Assembly (NCBI RefSeq): GCF_024919275.1
Contig: NZ_JANWGH010000001.1
Coordinates: forward strand, 1,744,296 to 1,808,295
Source of the DNA: Algoriphagus limi
Lineage (GTDB): Bacteria > Bacteroidota > Bacteroidia > Cytophagales > Cyclobacteriaceae
Reading direction: 5' to 3'
Length of the DNA: 64,000 nt
The first letter of the stretch is position 1, and every line of letters begins with the position of its first letter. The notes beneath the pieces were generated by a model, which was given only the letters and a program-made list of their open reading frames with translations, made no database searches and was not told the origin of the DNA. Below, in pieces: positions 36,133 to 45,650 of the stretch. Made by a program: the position numbers and the translations under genes.

Positions 36133-37308
36133 ATGAGTCAGCATTTTGAAACCAAAGCTATCCGGATTAACTCTTCCAAATCCAATCAAAAAGAGCATTC
36201 TAGTCCTATTTACCTAACTTCCAGTTTTACTTTTGATTCGGCAGAGGAGGCTAGAGCCACTTTCGCAGATGAAATCCAAGGGAATATTTATTCCCGCTAT
36301 GCCAACCCTAACACAAGCGAGCTAATCGAAAAAATCTGTGTTGCAGAAGGGACAGAAGATGGAATAGCTACCGCTTCCGGGATGGCTGCAATGTTTGCCA
36401 GTATTGCCTCCCTCCTACAACAAGGGGATCATATTTTGGCATCCCGATCTCTATTTGGTTCCACTCACCAACTTCTAACCCGAATCTTTCCAAAATGGGG
36501 GATTTCCTCCACTTATGGGGATATTTCTGATATTGAGAACTGGGACAAACTCGTCCAACCAAACACCAAAATGCTTTTTTTGGAAACTCCTTCCAATCCA
36601 GGTTTGGAAATTATTGATTTGGAATGGGCAGGGAAATTTGCTGAGGCTCATAATCTGATTTTGGTGGTTGATAATTGTTTTGCCACCCCATACTTACAGC
36701 AGCCAGCCAAATGGGGAGCACACTTAGTTGCTCATTCAGCGACGAAATTTATCGATGGACAAGGAAGAGTTTTGGGAGGATTGATTTTGGGTAAAAAAGA
36801 ACTGATTAAAGAGGTTCAGTTTTTCACCAGACATACCGGACCGGCTATTTCACCCTTTAACTCCTGGATTCTATCCAAGAGTATGGAAACATTGGCTGTT
36901 CGAATGGATCGACATTGTAGCAGTGCTTTGAAAATTGCAGAACACTTCCAATCACATCCAGAGATTGAACAGGTACGATACCCATTCCTTAAATCTCATC
37001 CCCAGTATCATCTAGCTATCAAGCAAATGAGTCAAGGGGGAGGAATCCTAACGCTTCAATTAAAAGGTGGACTAGATCGCGTTCAGAAATTCATTGATCA
37101 ATTAGAAATGATATCCATCACTGCCAATCTGGGAGATAGCCGAACAATTATCACGCACCCGGCTTCAACCACTCACAGCAAACTGAGTGAAGAAGAAAGA
37201 CTACGAGTGGGAATCACTGATGGACTAGTTCGCGTTTCAGTGGGATTGGAACATCAGGAAGACATTCTATCAGATATCGAAAAAGCATTGGATAGATCAA
37301 AAAAATAG
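36133..37308 (+). CDS. metZ: O-succinylhomoserine / O-acetylhomoserine sulfhydrylase (Cys/Met metabolism PLP enzyme)
   Basis: A 391-residue PLP enzyme of the Cys/Met metabolism family, making homocysteine from an activated homoserine and sulfide (direct sulfhydrylation). HFETKAIRIN, YSRYANPN, the TASGMAAMFASI pocket and the PLP-lysine Lys205 in HSATKFIDGQG are visible. ITHPASTTHSKLSEEER and DGLVRVSVGLEHQED are the conserved C-terminal segments. Whether it uses O-succinyl- or O-acetyl-homoserine is not certain, and cystathionine gamma-synthase activity cannot be excluded. Directly regulated by the upstream SAM riboswitch. Confidence 0.85.
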   Translation: MSQHFETKAIRINSSKSNQKEHSSPIYLTSSFTFDSAEEARATFADEIQGNIYSRYANPNTSELIEKICVAEGTEDGIATASGMAAMFASIASLLQQGDHILASRSLFGSTHQLLTRIFPKWGISSTYGDISDIENWDKLVQPNTKMLFLETPSNPGLEIIDLEWAGKFAEAHNLILVVDNCFATPYLQQPAKWGAHLVAHSATKFIDGQGRVLGGLILGKKELIKEVQFFTRHTGPAISPFNSWILSKSMETLAVRMDRHCSSALKIAEHFQSHPEIEQVRYPFLKSHPQYHLAIKQMSQGGGILTLQLKGGLDRVQKFIDQLEMISITANLGDSRTIITHPASTTHSKLSEEERLRVGITDGLVRVSVGLEHQEDILSDIEKALDRSKK

Positions 37309-37328
37309 GGCTTTTAAAGCCCTATTTC
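37303..37328. terminator. Bidirectional terminator between metZ and the CBS gene
   Basis: AATAGGGCTTT and AAAGCCCTATT hairpin with A-rich left flank, giving a T-run for the minus-strand CBS gene. Confidence 0.75.
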
Positions 37329-37330
37329 AT

Positions 37331-37792
37331 TTACCACGTGGTGGATTTCAATTTTGGGAAAGCTCGAATGACATCACTCAAACTGATTTGACCGACTAAT
37401 TTTCCATCCTTTAAAACAGGGAATCGTCTTTTTTTCAGTTCTAAAAATTTTCCTGCTGCATCAAATAAGGACAAGTCAGGAGAAAGTGTAATCACTTCAC
37501 TTGTCATATGCTCTTTGACCTTAGCTGGAAATTTTGGCGTATTGGTATACTTTCCTTTGATAATTTCCTTCAAGCAATCGACTTCGGAAATTATCCCTAC
37601 CAAACCACCCGATTCATCAACCACGGGGGCACCTGAAATTTTACGCCTTGTCAACACCTCAAGAACCTGATCAATAGTGTCCTCTGGATGGAAGGTGACA
37701 AGATTGGTGCTCATGTGATCTCGTACGAGAATGGGAGTAGGAGTAGTTCGCTTGGATGCTACCATTCGAACTCCTTGGAAACTTTTTACCAT
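37331..37792 (-). CDS. CBS domain pair protein
   Basis: A 153-residue protein made of two CBS domains: VRDHMSTNLVTFHPEDTIDQVLEVLTRRKISGAPVVDESGGLVGIISEVDCL and VKEHMTSEVITLSPDLSLFDAAGKFLELKKRRFPVLKDGKLVGQISLSDVIRAF. CBS pairs bind adenosyl nucleotides as energy or signal sensors. No other domain is attached; such standalone pairs act by protein contact. Upstream ATG chosen, another in-frame ATG at residue 10 is possible. Confidence 0.88.
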   Translation of the reverse strand: MVKSFQGVRMVASKRTTPTPILVRDHMSTNLVTFHPEDTIDQVLEVLTRRKISGAPVVDESGGLVGIISEVDCLKEIIKGKYTNTPKFPAKVKEHMTSEVITLSPDLSLFDAAGKFLELKKRRFPVLKDGKLVGQISLSDVIRAFPKLKSTTW

Positions 37793-37902
37793 AGCCTTTG
37801 AATTTAAAATTGGATGAATAATATACTGAAAATCATCGCTTTTTCAAATTATTAATCCAAATAAAATTAATTTTCAGGCTTTTATTCTATCAATATGATT
37901 TT

Positions 37903-39438
37903 CTAAAAAATTTTATTTCTAAGCAAAATTAATGGACGCCAGTTTTCGGTAGGCTTTTTATACAAATCATCAAAATCAAATGCCCCTACCAAAATATCTT
38001 GATCCTGATCTTGATCTATATCTCCCTTAGCGATAATTAGGAAATTTGCATCCGAATCCAAGCCAGAAACATAAGGTTGAAATTGATATCCCCCTTTATT
38101 CTCAAAGTAAATCAAGTCTTGCTTGGGAGACTGCTTGGTGTCAGGAAAAAAGGAAATGGCCACTAAATCTACATCCCCATCTTGATCAAAATCATCAGCC
38201 TGAATCCCACTTGCGCCATACATCGGATAAAACCAAGTTTCTTCAAATTCAAGATCTCCCTTGTTTTTAAAAATCCTGACTCCATGGAAATTTTTGAAAA
38301 TTTGAGAAAGATCCGCATTTTCCCCATTCACCATTACGATATCCAATAAGCCATCCTCGTCAAAATCAACCAATTGGAAATCACTGCTTCCAAATGCAGG
38401 TTGAAATTCCAACAGCATCTTTTCTGAGAAGCGCTCATCTCCTATATTTTCCCAAAAATAAATCCCTTCCCTTGCCTGAGTCATCATGCCTAAAACATCC
38501 AAATCTCCATCTTGATCAAAATCAACCAATTCGACTTTTCGAGCACCCGGCAAAGCCTTTAATATTACCTCTTCTTTTCCATTCTCTTTTGAAAAAAATA
38601 CGCTCAATTTACCCAGATAATTTCCGAACTGAGAAATCACGCGATCCTCTCTCCCATCTCCATTCAAATCCCCAACAGCCAAATCAACAGGACGCATTAG
38701 TTTGCTATTAAGACGGGTTGCTTCCCATTTTTGACCTACTTTTTCTAACTGTTCTAATGTCCCTAAAGAATCATTGGAAGGATCCATTAGCCCCATCGAA
38801 AGCAACTCAAAACCCGTTTGATTAAAATGTATGGAAACCGGTGCCACATCAGTAATCAAGGAATCAACAAGCTTGAAGCCCTCATCAAATTTCAGTTGAA
38901 AAAGCCTTTTGAATCGATGACCCAACCAAATATTGGAATCATCATCCACATGAATCATAGTAATCAGATCAGGGTATAAAAAATCAAATTCGGGTATTTC
39001 CACTTCGAAATTTGGAATACCTACTTTAGGAGAAATTTTTTCCTTTTGAGGAATAGGAGTTGTAGGCGCTGATTCCAAATAATAGTTTTTCAGCTTTTGC
39101 CAATCATCCCGCTTGATAAGTGGAATTTCAGAATAGATTCCCTTTGGAACGCCATTATCAGCGGGAAGCGTAACACCAAAATCCTCTGCTAGGTATAAAC
39201 CCATTCGCATTCGCATATCTGGAAGCACTTTGGTCTCCCAAGTGTTTCTGTCCAAAATTTCCGGATCGGGTTTCAGGTGACAATTTCCACAGTATAGCTC
39301 TGCGAGTTTTCCCCCTTCCAAATTCAAATCCATTTGGGATAATTGATAAAGACTTGGAGTTGGCTGCTTTCGTTCAGAAATCGGTCCGCATGCGGAAAAA
39401 ATCACGAAGAAAAAAAACACAAATACTACTCTCATCAT
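37903..39438 (-). CDS. FG-GAP/VCBS-repeat lipoprotein with an N-terminal heme c motif
   Basis: A 511-residue lipoprotein (Cys17 in FSAC). Residues 45-80 contain a c-type heme site CGNCH (50-54) followed by WETKVLPDMRMRMG, whose Met residues could be the sixth ligand. From about residue 215 there are repeated Asp-rich loops of FG-GAP/VCBS type, D-x-D-x-D-G-x-x-D, for example DLNGDGREDRV, DFDQDGDLDVLG, DFDEDGLLDIV and DFDQDGDVDLVA, folding as a Ca2+-binding beta-propeller. This fusion of a mini cytochrome and a propeller is seen in Bacteroidota/Planctomycetota proteins of unknown function. Overlaps the upstream cutC by 4 nt. Confidence 0.75.
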   Translation of the reverse strand: MMRVVFVFFFFVIFSACGPISERKQPTPSLYQLSQMDLNLEGGKLAELYCGNCHLKPDPEILDRNTWETKVLPDMRMRMGLYLAEDFGVTLPADNGVPKGIYSEIPLIKRDDWQKLKNYYLESAPTTPIPQKEKISPKVGIPNFEVEIPEFDFLYPDLITMIHVDDDSNIWLGHRFKRLFQLKFDEGFKLVDSLITDVAPVSIHFNQTGFELLSMGLMDPSNDSLGTLEQLEKVGQKWEATRLNSKLMRPVDLAVGDLNGDGREDRVISQFGNYLGKLSVFFSKENGKEEVILKALPGARKVELVDFDQDGDLDVLGMMTQAREGIYFWENIGDERFSEKMLLEFQPAFGSSDFQLVDFDEDGLLDIVMVNGENADLSQIFKNFHGVRIFKNKGDLEFEETWFYPMYGASGIQADDFDQDGDVDLVAISFFPDTKQSPKQDLIYFENKGGYQFQPYVSGLDSDANFLIIAKGDIDQDQDQDILVGAFDFDDLYKKPTENWRPLILLRNKIF

Positions 39439-40175
39439 TCCTTAAACGCCTCCAAAAACTCTTCTACAATATTTTGATCAATCCCTAAATGAAATTTAAA
39501 ATCTTCTGGATCGGGAGAAAATTGTACCTCCGGGTTAAAATATTGATTGGTGGTTCGGATTTTAGTTTTACACGATGCGTGAATTTCCTTAAAGCCATCC
39601 AGCTTCCTCAGTTGACGAACATGGTCTGGTTTCGAACCTCCACCCGGCATAATGATTATTCTTCCGGCTGCTTTTGAAATTAAACTTTCTATAAAGCCCA
39701 GTCCTTCAGAAACTGAATTTTTTGCCCCTGAAGTCAATATTCGCCGAAATCCTAATCGAATAATCTCTTCTATGGATTCTTCAGGATTTCGACAAACATC
39801 GAAAGCTCGGTGAAATGTACAGGGTTTTCCTGAAGCAGCCCGAAGCAGGCTTTCGCATGCTTCCGAATTTATATTTCCATCAGAATCCAAAGCACCAAAA
39901 ACAAATCCATCAGCGCCCATTTCACCCAAAATCTCAATATCCCTTTTCATTACCAACAACTCCTTGGGTGAATAACAAAAGTCTCCTCCCCTTGGCCGAA
40001 TCATCACGAAAATCGGAATATCCAATTCGCTTTTTAATGTTTTGAGCATTCCAGCACTGGGAGTCTCACCGCCTTCTGGAAAATTTGCACATAATTCTAA
40101 TCGATTAACTCCAAATCGAGCTGCATCTAAGGCAGATTGAATATTAAAAACCGGAGCCTCTAGCAAATATTCCAT
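39435..40175 (-). CDS. cutC: CutC family protein
   Basis: A 246-residue TIM-barrel. LEAPVFNIQSALDAARFGVNRLELCANFPEGGETPS and IPIFVMIRPRGGDFCYSPKE are the CutC signatures, and HRAFDVCRNPEESIEEIIRLGFRRILTSGA and IIIMPGGG are well conserved. Historically called copper homeostasis protein, but enzymatic function is unproven. Middle gene of an operon: 2 nt after the asparaginase-type gene, 4-nt overlap with the VCBS lipoprotein. Confidence 0.9.
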   Translation of the reverse strand: MEYLLEAPVFNIQSALDAARFGVNRLELCANFPEGGETPSAGMLKTLKSELDIPIFVMIRPRGGDFCYSPKELLVMKRDIEILGEMGADGFVFGALDSDGNINSEACESLLRAASGKPCTFHRAFDVCRNPEESIEEIIRLGFRRILTSGAKNSVSEGLGFIESLISKAAGRIIIMPGGGSKPDHVRQLRKLDGFKEIHASCKTKIRTTNQYFNPEVQFSPDPEDFKFHLGIDQNIVEEFLEAFKE

Positions 40176-40177
40176 AA

Positions 40178-41158
40178 TTAAAAATGACTCCTAGAATCAA
40201 TTAAATCATTACTTGCCAAGGTTGCCTTTGCGAAATTAAATCCTGGTTGGACTGCAAAAGCACCGACTTCTCCATCCTTATTAATTGCTAAGAAACCAGC
40301 CTGAATAGAGTCAATATCCTTTCTGTTTTTTGATATCAATCGCTTTACAGCCTCCTCACAAGCTTCTTGGGGACTGCGTCCTTGCCTCATCAATTCCACA
40401 ATTAGAAAACTCCCACAAATCCGAATAATGGACTCTCCTAGCCCAGTTGCCGTAGCAGCACCAACTTCATTATCCACATACAATCCCGCTCCGATAATCG
40501 GGCTATCACCTACTCTTCCATGCATTTTATAAGCAAGTCCACTTGTAGTGCAACTCCCAGCTAAATTCCCTTGGCCATCCATCCCAATCATGCCTATTGT
40601 ATCATGGTTTTCAATATTAATGACGGGCTTGTATTTGCTCGTCTTTTTCCATTCATCATAAGCCTTTTGAGCCTTTGGACTCAACTCTTCTTTTTCCAAA
40701 GGGAAGCCCTGAGCAATCGCAAATTGCCTTGCCCCTTCTCCTGCCAACATCACATGGGGTGTTTTTTCCATCACAGCTCTTGCAAGAGAAATGGGATGTT
40801 TGACTTGTCGAACAAAAGCTACTGAACCGCATGATCCATCTCCTGTCATAATGGATGCATCCAAAGTCGTAATCCCTTCTCTGTCAGGAAGTCCCTGCAA
40901 ACCCACAGATAGGTTATCCATATCCAATTCAGTATCCTTCACTCCAGTCTCCACCGCATCCAAAATACTTCCTGTCTCCTTAAACTTTTCAATAGCCGCA
41001 GCATTAGCCGGAATTCCATGATTCCAAGTCGAAAGAATCAACGGTCCGTCTATCTTTTTTGCTGAAAAATTAATTCGAGGAAGCGCATGACTAATCGTAG
41101 GTATAGCGACTAAAGAACCAAGCAGGGATTTCTTAATAAACTTTCTTCTTTGAGACAT
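40178..41158 (-). CDS. Isoaspartyl peptidase/glycosylasparaginase family Ntn hydrolase (exported)
   Basis: A 326-residue Ntn-type hydrolase resembling aspartylglucosaminidase/plant-type asparaginase. The N-terminus RRKFIKKSLLGSLVAIPTISHA looks like a Tat-type signal (twin Arg at residues 4-5). The autocatalytic cleavage site is HDTIGM with nucleophile Thr187, followed by GNLAGSCTTSGLAYK and HGRVGDSPIIGAGLYVDNEVGAATATGLGE. Members remove GlcNAc-Asn linkages from glycoprotein remnants, or hydrolyse isoaspartyl/asparagine; the glycosylasparaginase-type motif HDTIG favours the first. First gene of the operon with cutC. Confidence 0.82.
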   Translation of the reverse strand: MSQRRKFIKKSLLGSLVAIPTISHALPRINFSAKKIDGPLILSTWNHGIPANAAAIEKFKETGSILDAVETGVKDTELDMDNLSVGLQGLPDREGITTLDASIMTGDGSCGSVAFVRQVKHPISLARAVMEKTPHVMLAGEGARQFAIAQGFPLEKEELSPKAQKAYDEWKKTSKYKPVINIENHDTIGMIGMDGQGNLAGSCTTSGLAYKMHGRVGDSPIIGAGLYVDNEVGAATATGLGESIIRICGSFLIVELMRQGRSPQEACEEAVKRLISKNRKDIDSIQAGFLAINKDGEVGAFAVQPGFNFAKATLASNDLIDSRSHF

Positions 41159-41235
41159 GAATGATAATTTAGATGGAGTTTTGAAATTATTAATATCAAG
41201 GCTTTTTCTTCAAATTCCCACCAAATCTTAAAAAA

Positions 41236-41997
41236 ATGAGACCTTATCTCCTCAAAGAATGTACTTGGAAATATCTGAAAACACATCGATATGAATTAGC
41301 GGTATTACCTTGGGGTGCGACTGAAGCACATAATTACCACCTTCCTTATGGAACAGACATTTTTGAAGCAGATGCCATCAGTACTGAGGCAGCTCGAAAG
41401 GCTTGGGATAAAGGCGGGAATTTAGTCGTTTTACCAACCGTTCCTTTTGGGGTTAATACCGGTCAGGCAGATATATATTTGGATATCAATATGAACCCAA
41501 GCACCCAATTTGCTATCATTCGGGATGTATTGGAGGTGTTGAATAGACAGGGAGTTAAGAAGTTTTTAATCCTAAATAGTCATGGAGGGAATGATTTCAA
41601 AACAGCTCTTCGCGAACTGGGACTTCAATTTCCAGACATGCTTCTGTTTACATCCAATTGGTTTCAGGCTCTTGACAAAAGCAAATACTTTGAGGAAGAA
41701 GGTGACCATGCAGATGAAATGGAAACTGCATTGATTCAGCACTTGCACCCGGAATTGGTTTTACCTCTTGAAGAGGCTGGTGACGGAAAGGACAAAAAAT
41801 CCAGCATTCGGGGTGTAAGAGAAAGGTGGGCTTGGGCTGAGCGAAAATGGTCTCAAGTAACCCAAGACACGGGAGTCGGGAATCCAAAAAAAGCAACTCC
41901 TGAAAAAGGTAAAAGATATTTTGAGGATGTGACCGACAAAGTCGCCCAGCTATTCTTGAATATTTGTGAAGTAAAACCGGATGAGCTGTATCGTTAA
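41236..41997 (+). CDS. Creatininase family amidohydrolase
   Basis: A 253-residue protein of the creatininase/formamide-hydrolase family. LPWGATEAHNYHLPYGTDI supplies the metal-binding Glu, His and Asp, FLILNSHGGND the next His, and EEGDHADEMETALIQHL the remaining Glu. The family includes creatininase and MftE peptidase; substrate here unknown. Divergent from the asparaginase operon and 4 nt overlapping (convergent) with the big VCBS lipoprotein gene. Confidence 0.85.
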   Translation: MRPYLLKECTWKYLKTHRYELAVLPWGATEAHNYHLPYGTDIFEADAISTEAARKAWDKGGNLVVLPTVPFGVNTGQADIYLDINMNPSTQFAIIRDVLEVLNRQGVKKFLILNSHGGNDFKTALRELGLQFPDMLLFTSNWFQALDKSKYFEEEGDHADEMETALIQHLHPELVLPLEEAGDGKDKKSSIRGVRERWAWAERKWSQVTQDTGVGNPKKATPEKGKRYFEDVTDKVAQLFLNICEVKPDELYR

Positions 41998-44900
41998 TTC
42001 AATACAGCTCCATCCATTTCTTGAGCCTCTCCTCGGTAATTGATTACCTTAATTCCTTTTACTCCCTGAGGAAGGCGAATCTCTCTGGAAGATTGGGACA
42101 AAAAGCCACTTCCAAATCCAGGTTCGTAGCGTACGGTTTTTCCATTTTCCAATTCAACAACTACCCCAACAATATCCTTACTCGGCTCAATGGTTTGCTC
42201 TTCCTTGTTTTCAAGTCTAAACACTTTCAGTTCTCCTCTATTTTGAGATGCAATCAATAGTGGACTCCCCGAAGCTCGATTAAGCTTTACCAAAGCTTTG
42301 GCATCACCCGGAACCAAGAATCCACTTTCTCTTGCAGGAATTGATTGGAAGCCCCCTTGTCCATCTCCCAAAAGAACCAATCCATTCAAGGCATCGAGTC
42401 TTCCAATGAAAATTTCATTCCCATAATCATTTCCGACCAAAACAACATCCAAAAAGCCATCACCATTTACATCTTCAGAAACCAGTCCAAAAACAGGGGC
42501 TAATTGAGCCTCTCTTGGGAGTTGATGAATTGCAAACTTTCCTCCCCCCAGATTTTCTAGGTAGGCGGATTTATCATAATTCCCTTCCAAAATCAAGGCA
42601 TCTCTTCGCTCCTCTTCTGTGAATAAGGATTGCTCTGTAGCTTCCGCATAGGTTTTATAACGTTCAAATTTTCTTCTGAAGAGAATACTCTGCCCATATA
42701 GATCATCCCAGAAATGGCTTGGATAAGACTCAAAGTTTCCTGATCGATCTTTGTACCAAGAGAAAATCACAGGGTCCACACTACCATTATTATCAAAGTC
42801 CTTAGCGTAAATTTTAAAGGGTTTCTCAAATGAAGGATGGAAATGATTATTCGCTCCCAAGTTCCCAACTACAAAATCCATATCCCCATCCTGATCAAAA
42901 TCGCCAGAAGTGATGGAGTTCCACCAGCCTTTATAATTTTCCAAGCCAGTACTCTCCATTAATTCCAGCTTTCCGTTTTGATTTTGGAAAATTTGAATGG
43001 GCATCAATTCTCCCACAACCACTAAATCCATGGCCCCATCCAAATCCACATCGGACCAAATAGCATCGGTCACCATCCCAATTTGACTTAATTCAGGCGC
43101 AACTTCATCTGTTACATTGCTTAGTGAGCCTCCATTATTTTTCAGCAAAAAGCTCTTTTCTGGGTAAGGAAATTGGGCAAAAGGAGTTCTCCCTCCAACG
43201 AATAAATCCAAGAATCCATCTTGGTCAAAATCAGCAGCACGTACGACGCTTCCACTTGCTTTCACTTCTTGAAAATTCTGATCTAGGGTAAAATTCCCTT
43301 TACCATCATTTAGGTACAGTCTATCATTATATTCAGTCGAGTTGGGCAAAAATTCATTACTTCCTCCCACCAGATACAAATCCAAATCTCCATCATTATC
43401 CAAATCAAAAAGTAGGATTCCCATCTCTTCGAAGTTGGCACTTCCATCTCCAATGAGGACCTTTTCGGCAAATGTCCCATCTGCTTGCTGCATGAATGTA
43501 AGAGGCTCCTCTCCTGAGGAAGATCCAACGATCAAATCTTCCATACCATCCCCATTCAAATCCCCTACAGCCAAGGCAGGTCCATATTGGGTCAATTTAT
43601 GAGGAAGCGTACGTTGTAAATTGTAATCGATCTTATCCTGCTCTTGATGAACAAATGAAATCCCGATCTGATCTGTCACCTCTTCCACAAGCGGACTTTC
43701 ATTCTCAAAATCCAAAATAGCTAAGGAATATTTTCCGGTTTGTGATTGGCTGTAGTCTATAGAAATAGTCTGATTTGCTTCGACAGCAGAAAGCTGATTG
43801 ATCTTTCCATCAGGCCAAATCACTTTTAGATCAGCAATTGACCTATCCTTACCTAAGCCAAAATGCATAACCGCATCCAGGGTAGACATATATCCTCGAA
43901 CCAGCTGCTGCTCTTGAAAGAGTTTGGAACCATCAGATAATGTCAAAATTACTTTTGCCCCAAGTCCTTGAGGATTAGGTGCAGGTCCTTTTAAATCAAT
44001 TTTAAGATAATCTCCTTTGTCCTCTTTTTCACTTAGCAAATTCTCAAATACAAAAGCTGGGTCATTAATATTGTTAACCACATAATCCAAATCCCCGTCC
44101 AGATCTAAATCCACTAATGCCGCTCCATTCGAAAAGGAAGACTTATCCAAACCCCAATTATTTCCATTATTGACAAAAGTCCAGTCTCCTTGATTTTTAA
44201 AGGCATAATTGGGGATTTTTACTATCGGGATAGAATCTAAAAGCTGCCTAACTGTAGCGATATTACCCACATCAGCCCGATAGTTTGCAAAATCCTTATC
44301 CGTAATATCCCGAGGAAAACCATTCGTTATAAGTAAGTCTCTCCAACCATCCTGATTCACATCTCCAAAAAGTGGAGACCATGACCAATCTGTTTGGTAC
44401 ATCCCAGCATACATTCCAATTTCACTAAATGGAGCCTCAGGCCCATTATTCATGTGGAGCATATTTCGGACATGTTGATATTCATAGCCCCATTGCTCAT
44501 TGCTGATATAGACTTGGTAGGAATTCTTACCAATAGTGGTCTTTTTTCGATAATTATCCTCACCAAGCATGTCTAAGGTAACGATATCCGGCATCATGTC
44601 ATTATTGAAGTCTGAAATATCAGATCCCATTGAAAACTGGCTTTGGTGCTTCAGCTTTTGGGAAATTTGATTCGAAAAAGTACCATCCTGATTGTTGATG
44701 TAAAGCAAATCATTCGTTACATAATCATTGGAAACATGGATATCAGGCCAACCGTCATTATTCAGGTCTGAGATCAAAAGTCCCAAACCAAAGCCTTCAA
44801 TAGTAATCCCTGCCTCAACAGTTACATCTGTAAATGAGCCATCTCCATTATTTCTATAGAACGCATCGTTATTAATGGCAGATCCATCCGTTATTTTTTC

Positions 44901-45515
44901 ACGGTAATTCGAAGGTGTGATTTTGCTTTGCTCATTATTCAACACATATAAATCAAGATCTCCATCTAAATCATAATCCACAAAAGCAGCTCCCATCCCA
45001 TTTCCAGAATCGGCAATTCCATAGGAAGCAGCCATTTCTTTAAAGGTTACATTTCCTTGGGAATCTTTTCCTTGATTTACATATAATAAGTTATCACGTT
45101 CCCCAGGCCCGGTTTTCATCGCAGCAACCACATAGATATCCATCCAGCCGTCTTGATTGATATCTATCACAGTAACACCGGTACACCATTTTTCAGAAGC
45201 TGATATTCCTGCACCCTCAGAAATGTCTTTAAACTTAAAATCACCTTGATTGAGGTATAATTTATTAGGAACCTGATTACCTGTAAAGAACAAATCAGGA
45301 AATCCATTTTGATCAAAATCTGCTACCGCTACTCCACCTCCATTGAAAATATATTCATCTGTAAGAATATTAAATGAGTCCGTTTCTACAATTTCATTAT
45401 TAAAATCAATCCCTGTCTCTTCGGGTGATTTCAGTTCAAACAGAGTATCCGTTTTTTTACAGGAAAACAGGATTACAGAAACAAAAAGGGAGAATAAAGT
45501 GGCATTAATCTTCAT
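41994..45515 (-). CDS. CRTAC1-like surface lipoprotein with FG-GAP repeats and ASPIC/UnbV domain
   Basis: A 1173-residue lipoprotein (Cys19 in LFSC). About fifteen D-x-D/N-x-D-G-x-x-D loops form two blocks of FG-GAP/VCBS repeats (about residues 60-490 and 630-1110), e.g. DFDQNGFPDLFF, DLNNDGWPDIHV, DFNNDMMPDIV, DVNQDGWRDLL, DVDLDGAMDLVV. An ASPIC/UnbV domain lies in between at about 517-580 (GAKVILTLSDGSKLFQEQQL, then VIWPDG). Such giant CRTAC1 proteins commonly sit beside SusCD in marine Bacteroidota and probably bind ligands at the cell surface. It lies 135 nt after susD on the same strand, but a terminator intervenes. Confidence 0.85.
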   Translation of the reverse strand: MKINATLFSLFVSVILFSCKKTDTLFELKSPEETGIDFNNEIVETDSFNILTDEYIFNGGGVAVADFDQNGFPDLFFTGNQVPNKLYLNQGDFKFKDISEGAGISASEKWCTGVTVIDINQDGWMDIYVVAAMKTGPGERDNLLYVNQGKDSQGNVTFKEMAASYGIADSGNGMGAAFVDYDLDGDLDLYVLNNEQSKITPSNYREKITDGSAINNDAFYRNNGDGSFTDVTVEAGITIEGFGLGLLISDLNNDGWPDIHVSNDYVTNDLLYINNQDGTFSNQISQKLKHQSQFSMGSDISDFNNDMMPDIVTLDMLGEDNYRKKTTIGKNSYQVYISNEQWGYEYQHVRNMLHMNNGPEAPFSEIGMYAGMYQTDWSWSPLFGDVNQDGWRDLLITNGFPRDITDKDFANYRADVGNIATVRQLLDSIPIVKIPNYAFKNQGDWTFVNNGNNWGLDKSSFSNGAALVDLDLDGDLDYVVNNINDPAFVFENLLSEKEDKGDYLKIDLKGPAPNPQGLGAKVILTLSDGSKLFQEQQLVRGYMSTLDAVMHFGLGKDRSIADLKVIWPDGKINQLSAVEANQTISIDYSQSQTGKYSLAILDFENESPLVEEVTDQIGISFVHQEQDKIDYNLQRTLPHKLTQYGPALAVGDLNGDGMEDLIVGSSSGEEPLTFMQQADGTFAEKVLIGDGSANFEEMGILLFDLDNDGDLDLYLVGGSNEFLPNSTEYNDRLYLNDGKGNFTLDQNFQEVKASGSVVRAADFDQDGFLDLFVGGRTPFAQFPYPEKSFLLKNNGGSLSNVTDEVAPELSQIGMVTDAIWSDVDLDGAMDLVVVGELMPIQIFQNQNGKLELMESTGLENYKGWWNSITSGDFDQDGDMDFVVGNLGANNHFHPSFEKPFKIYAKDFDNNGSVDPVIFSWYKDRSGNFESYPSHFWDDLYGQSILFRRKFERYKTYAEATEQSLFTEEERRDALILEGNYDKSAYLENLGGGKFAIHQLPREAQLAPVFGLVSEDVNGDGFLDVVLVGNDYGNEIFIGRLDALNGLVLLGDGQGGFQSIPARESGFLVPGDAKALVKLNRASGSPLLIASQNRGELKVFRLENKEEQTIEPSKDIVGVVVELENGKTVRYEPGFGSGFLSQSSREIRLPQGVKGIKVINYRGEAQEMDGAVLN

Positions 45516-45602
45516 GATTGGGCAGGGGTAATTATTAGTCTTGAAATTACTATTTAATCAAATAGGGCAAAAAAAATTTAAGCAGAATTGACTGGTAAAA
45601 AC

Positions 45603-45634
45603 AAAAAAAGGGACCATTTCTGGTCCCTTTTTTT
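45603..45634 (-). terminator. Terminator after susD
   Basis: GGGACCA (45610-45616) and TGGTCCC (45621-45627) with flanking A and T runs form a strong hairpin; the minus-strand T-run terminates the susC-susD transcript. Confidence 0.85.
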
Positions 45635-45650
45635 AACTATCAATTTATGC

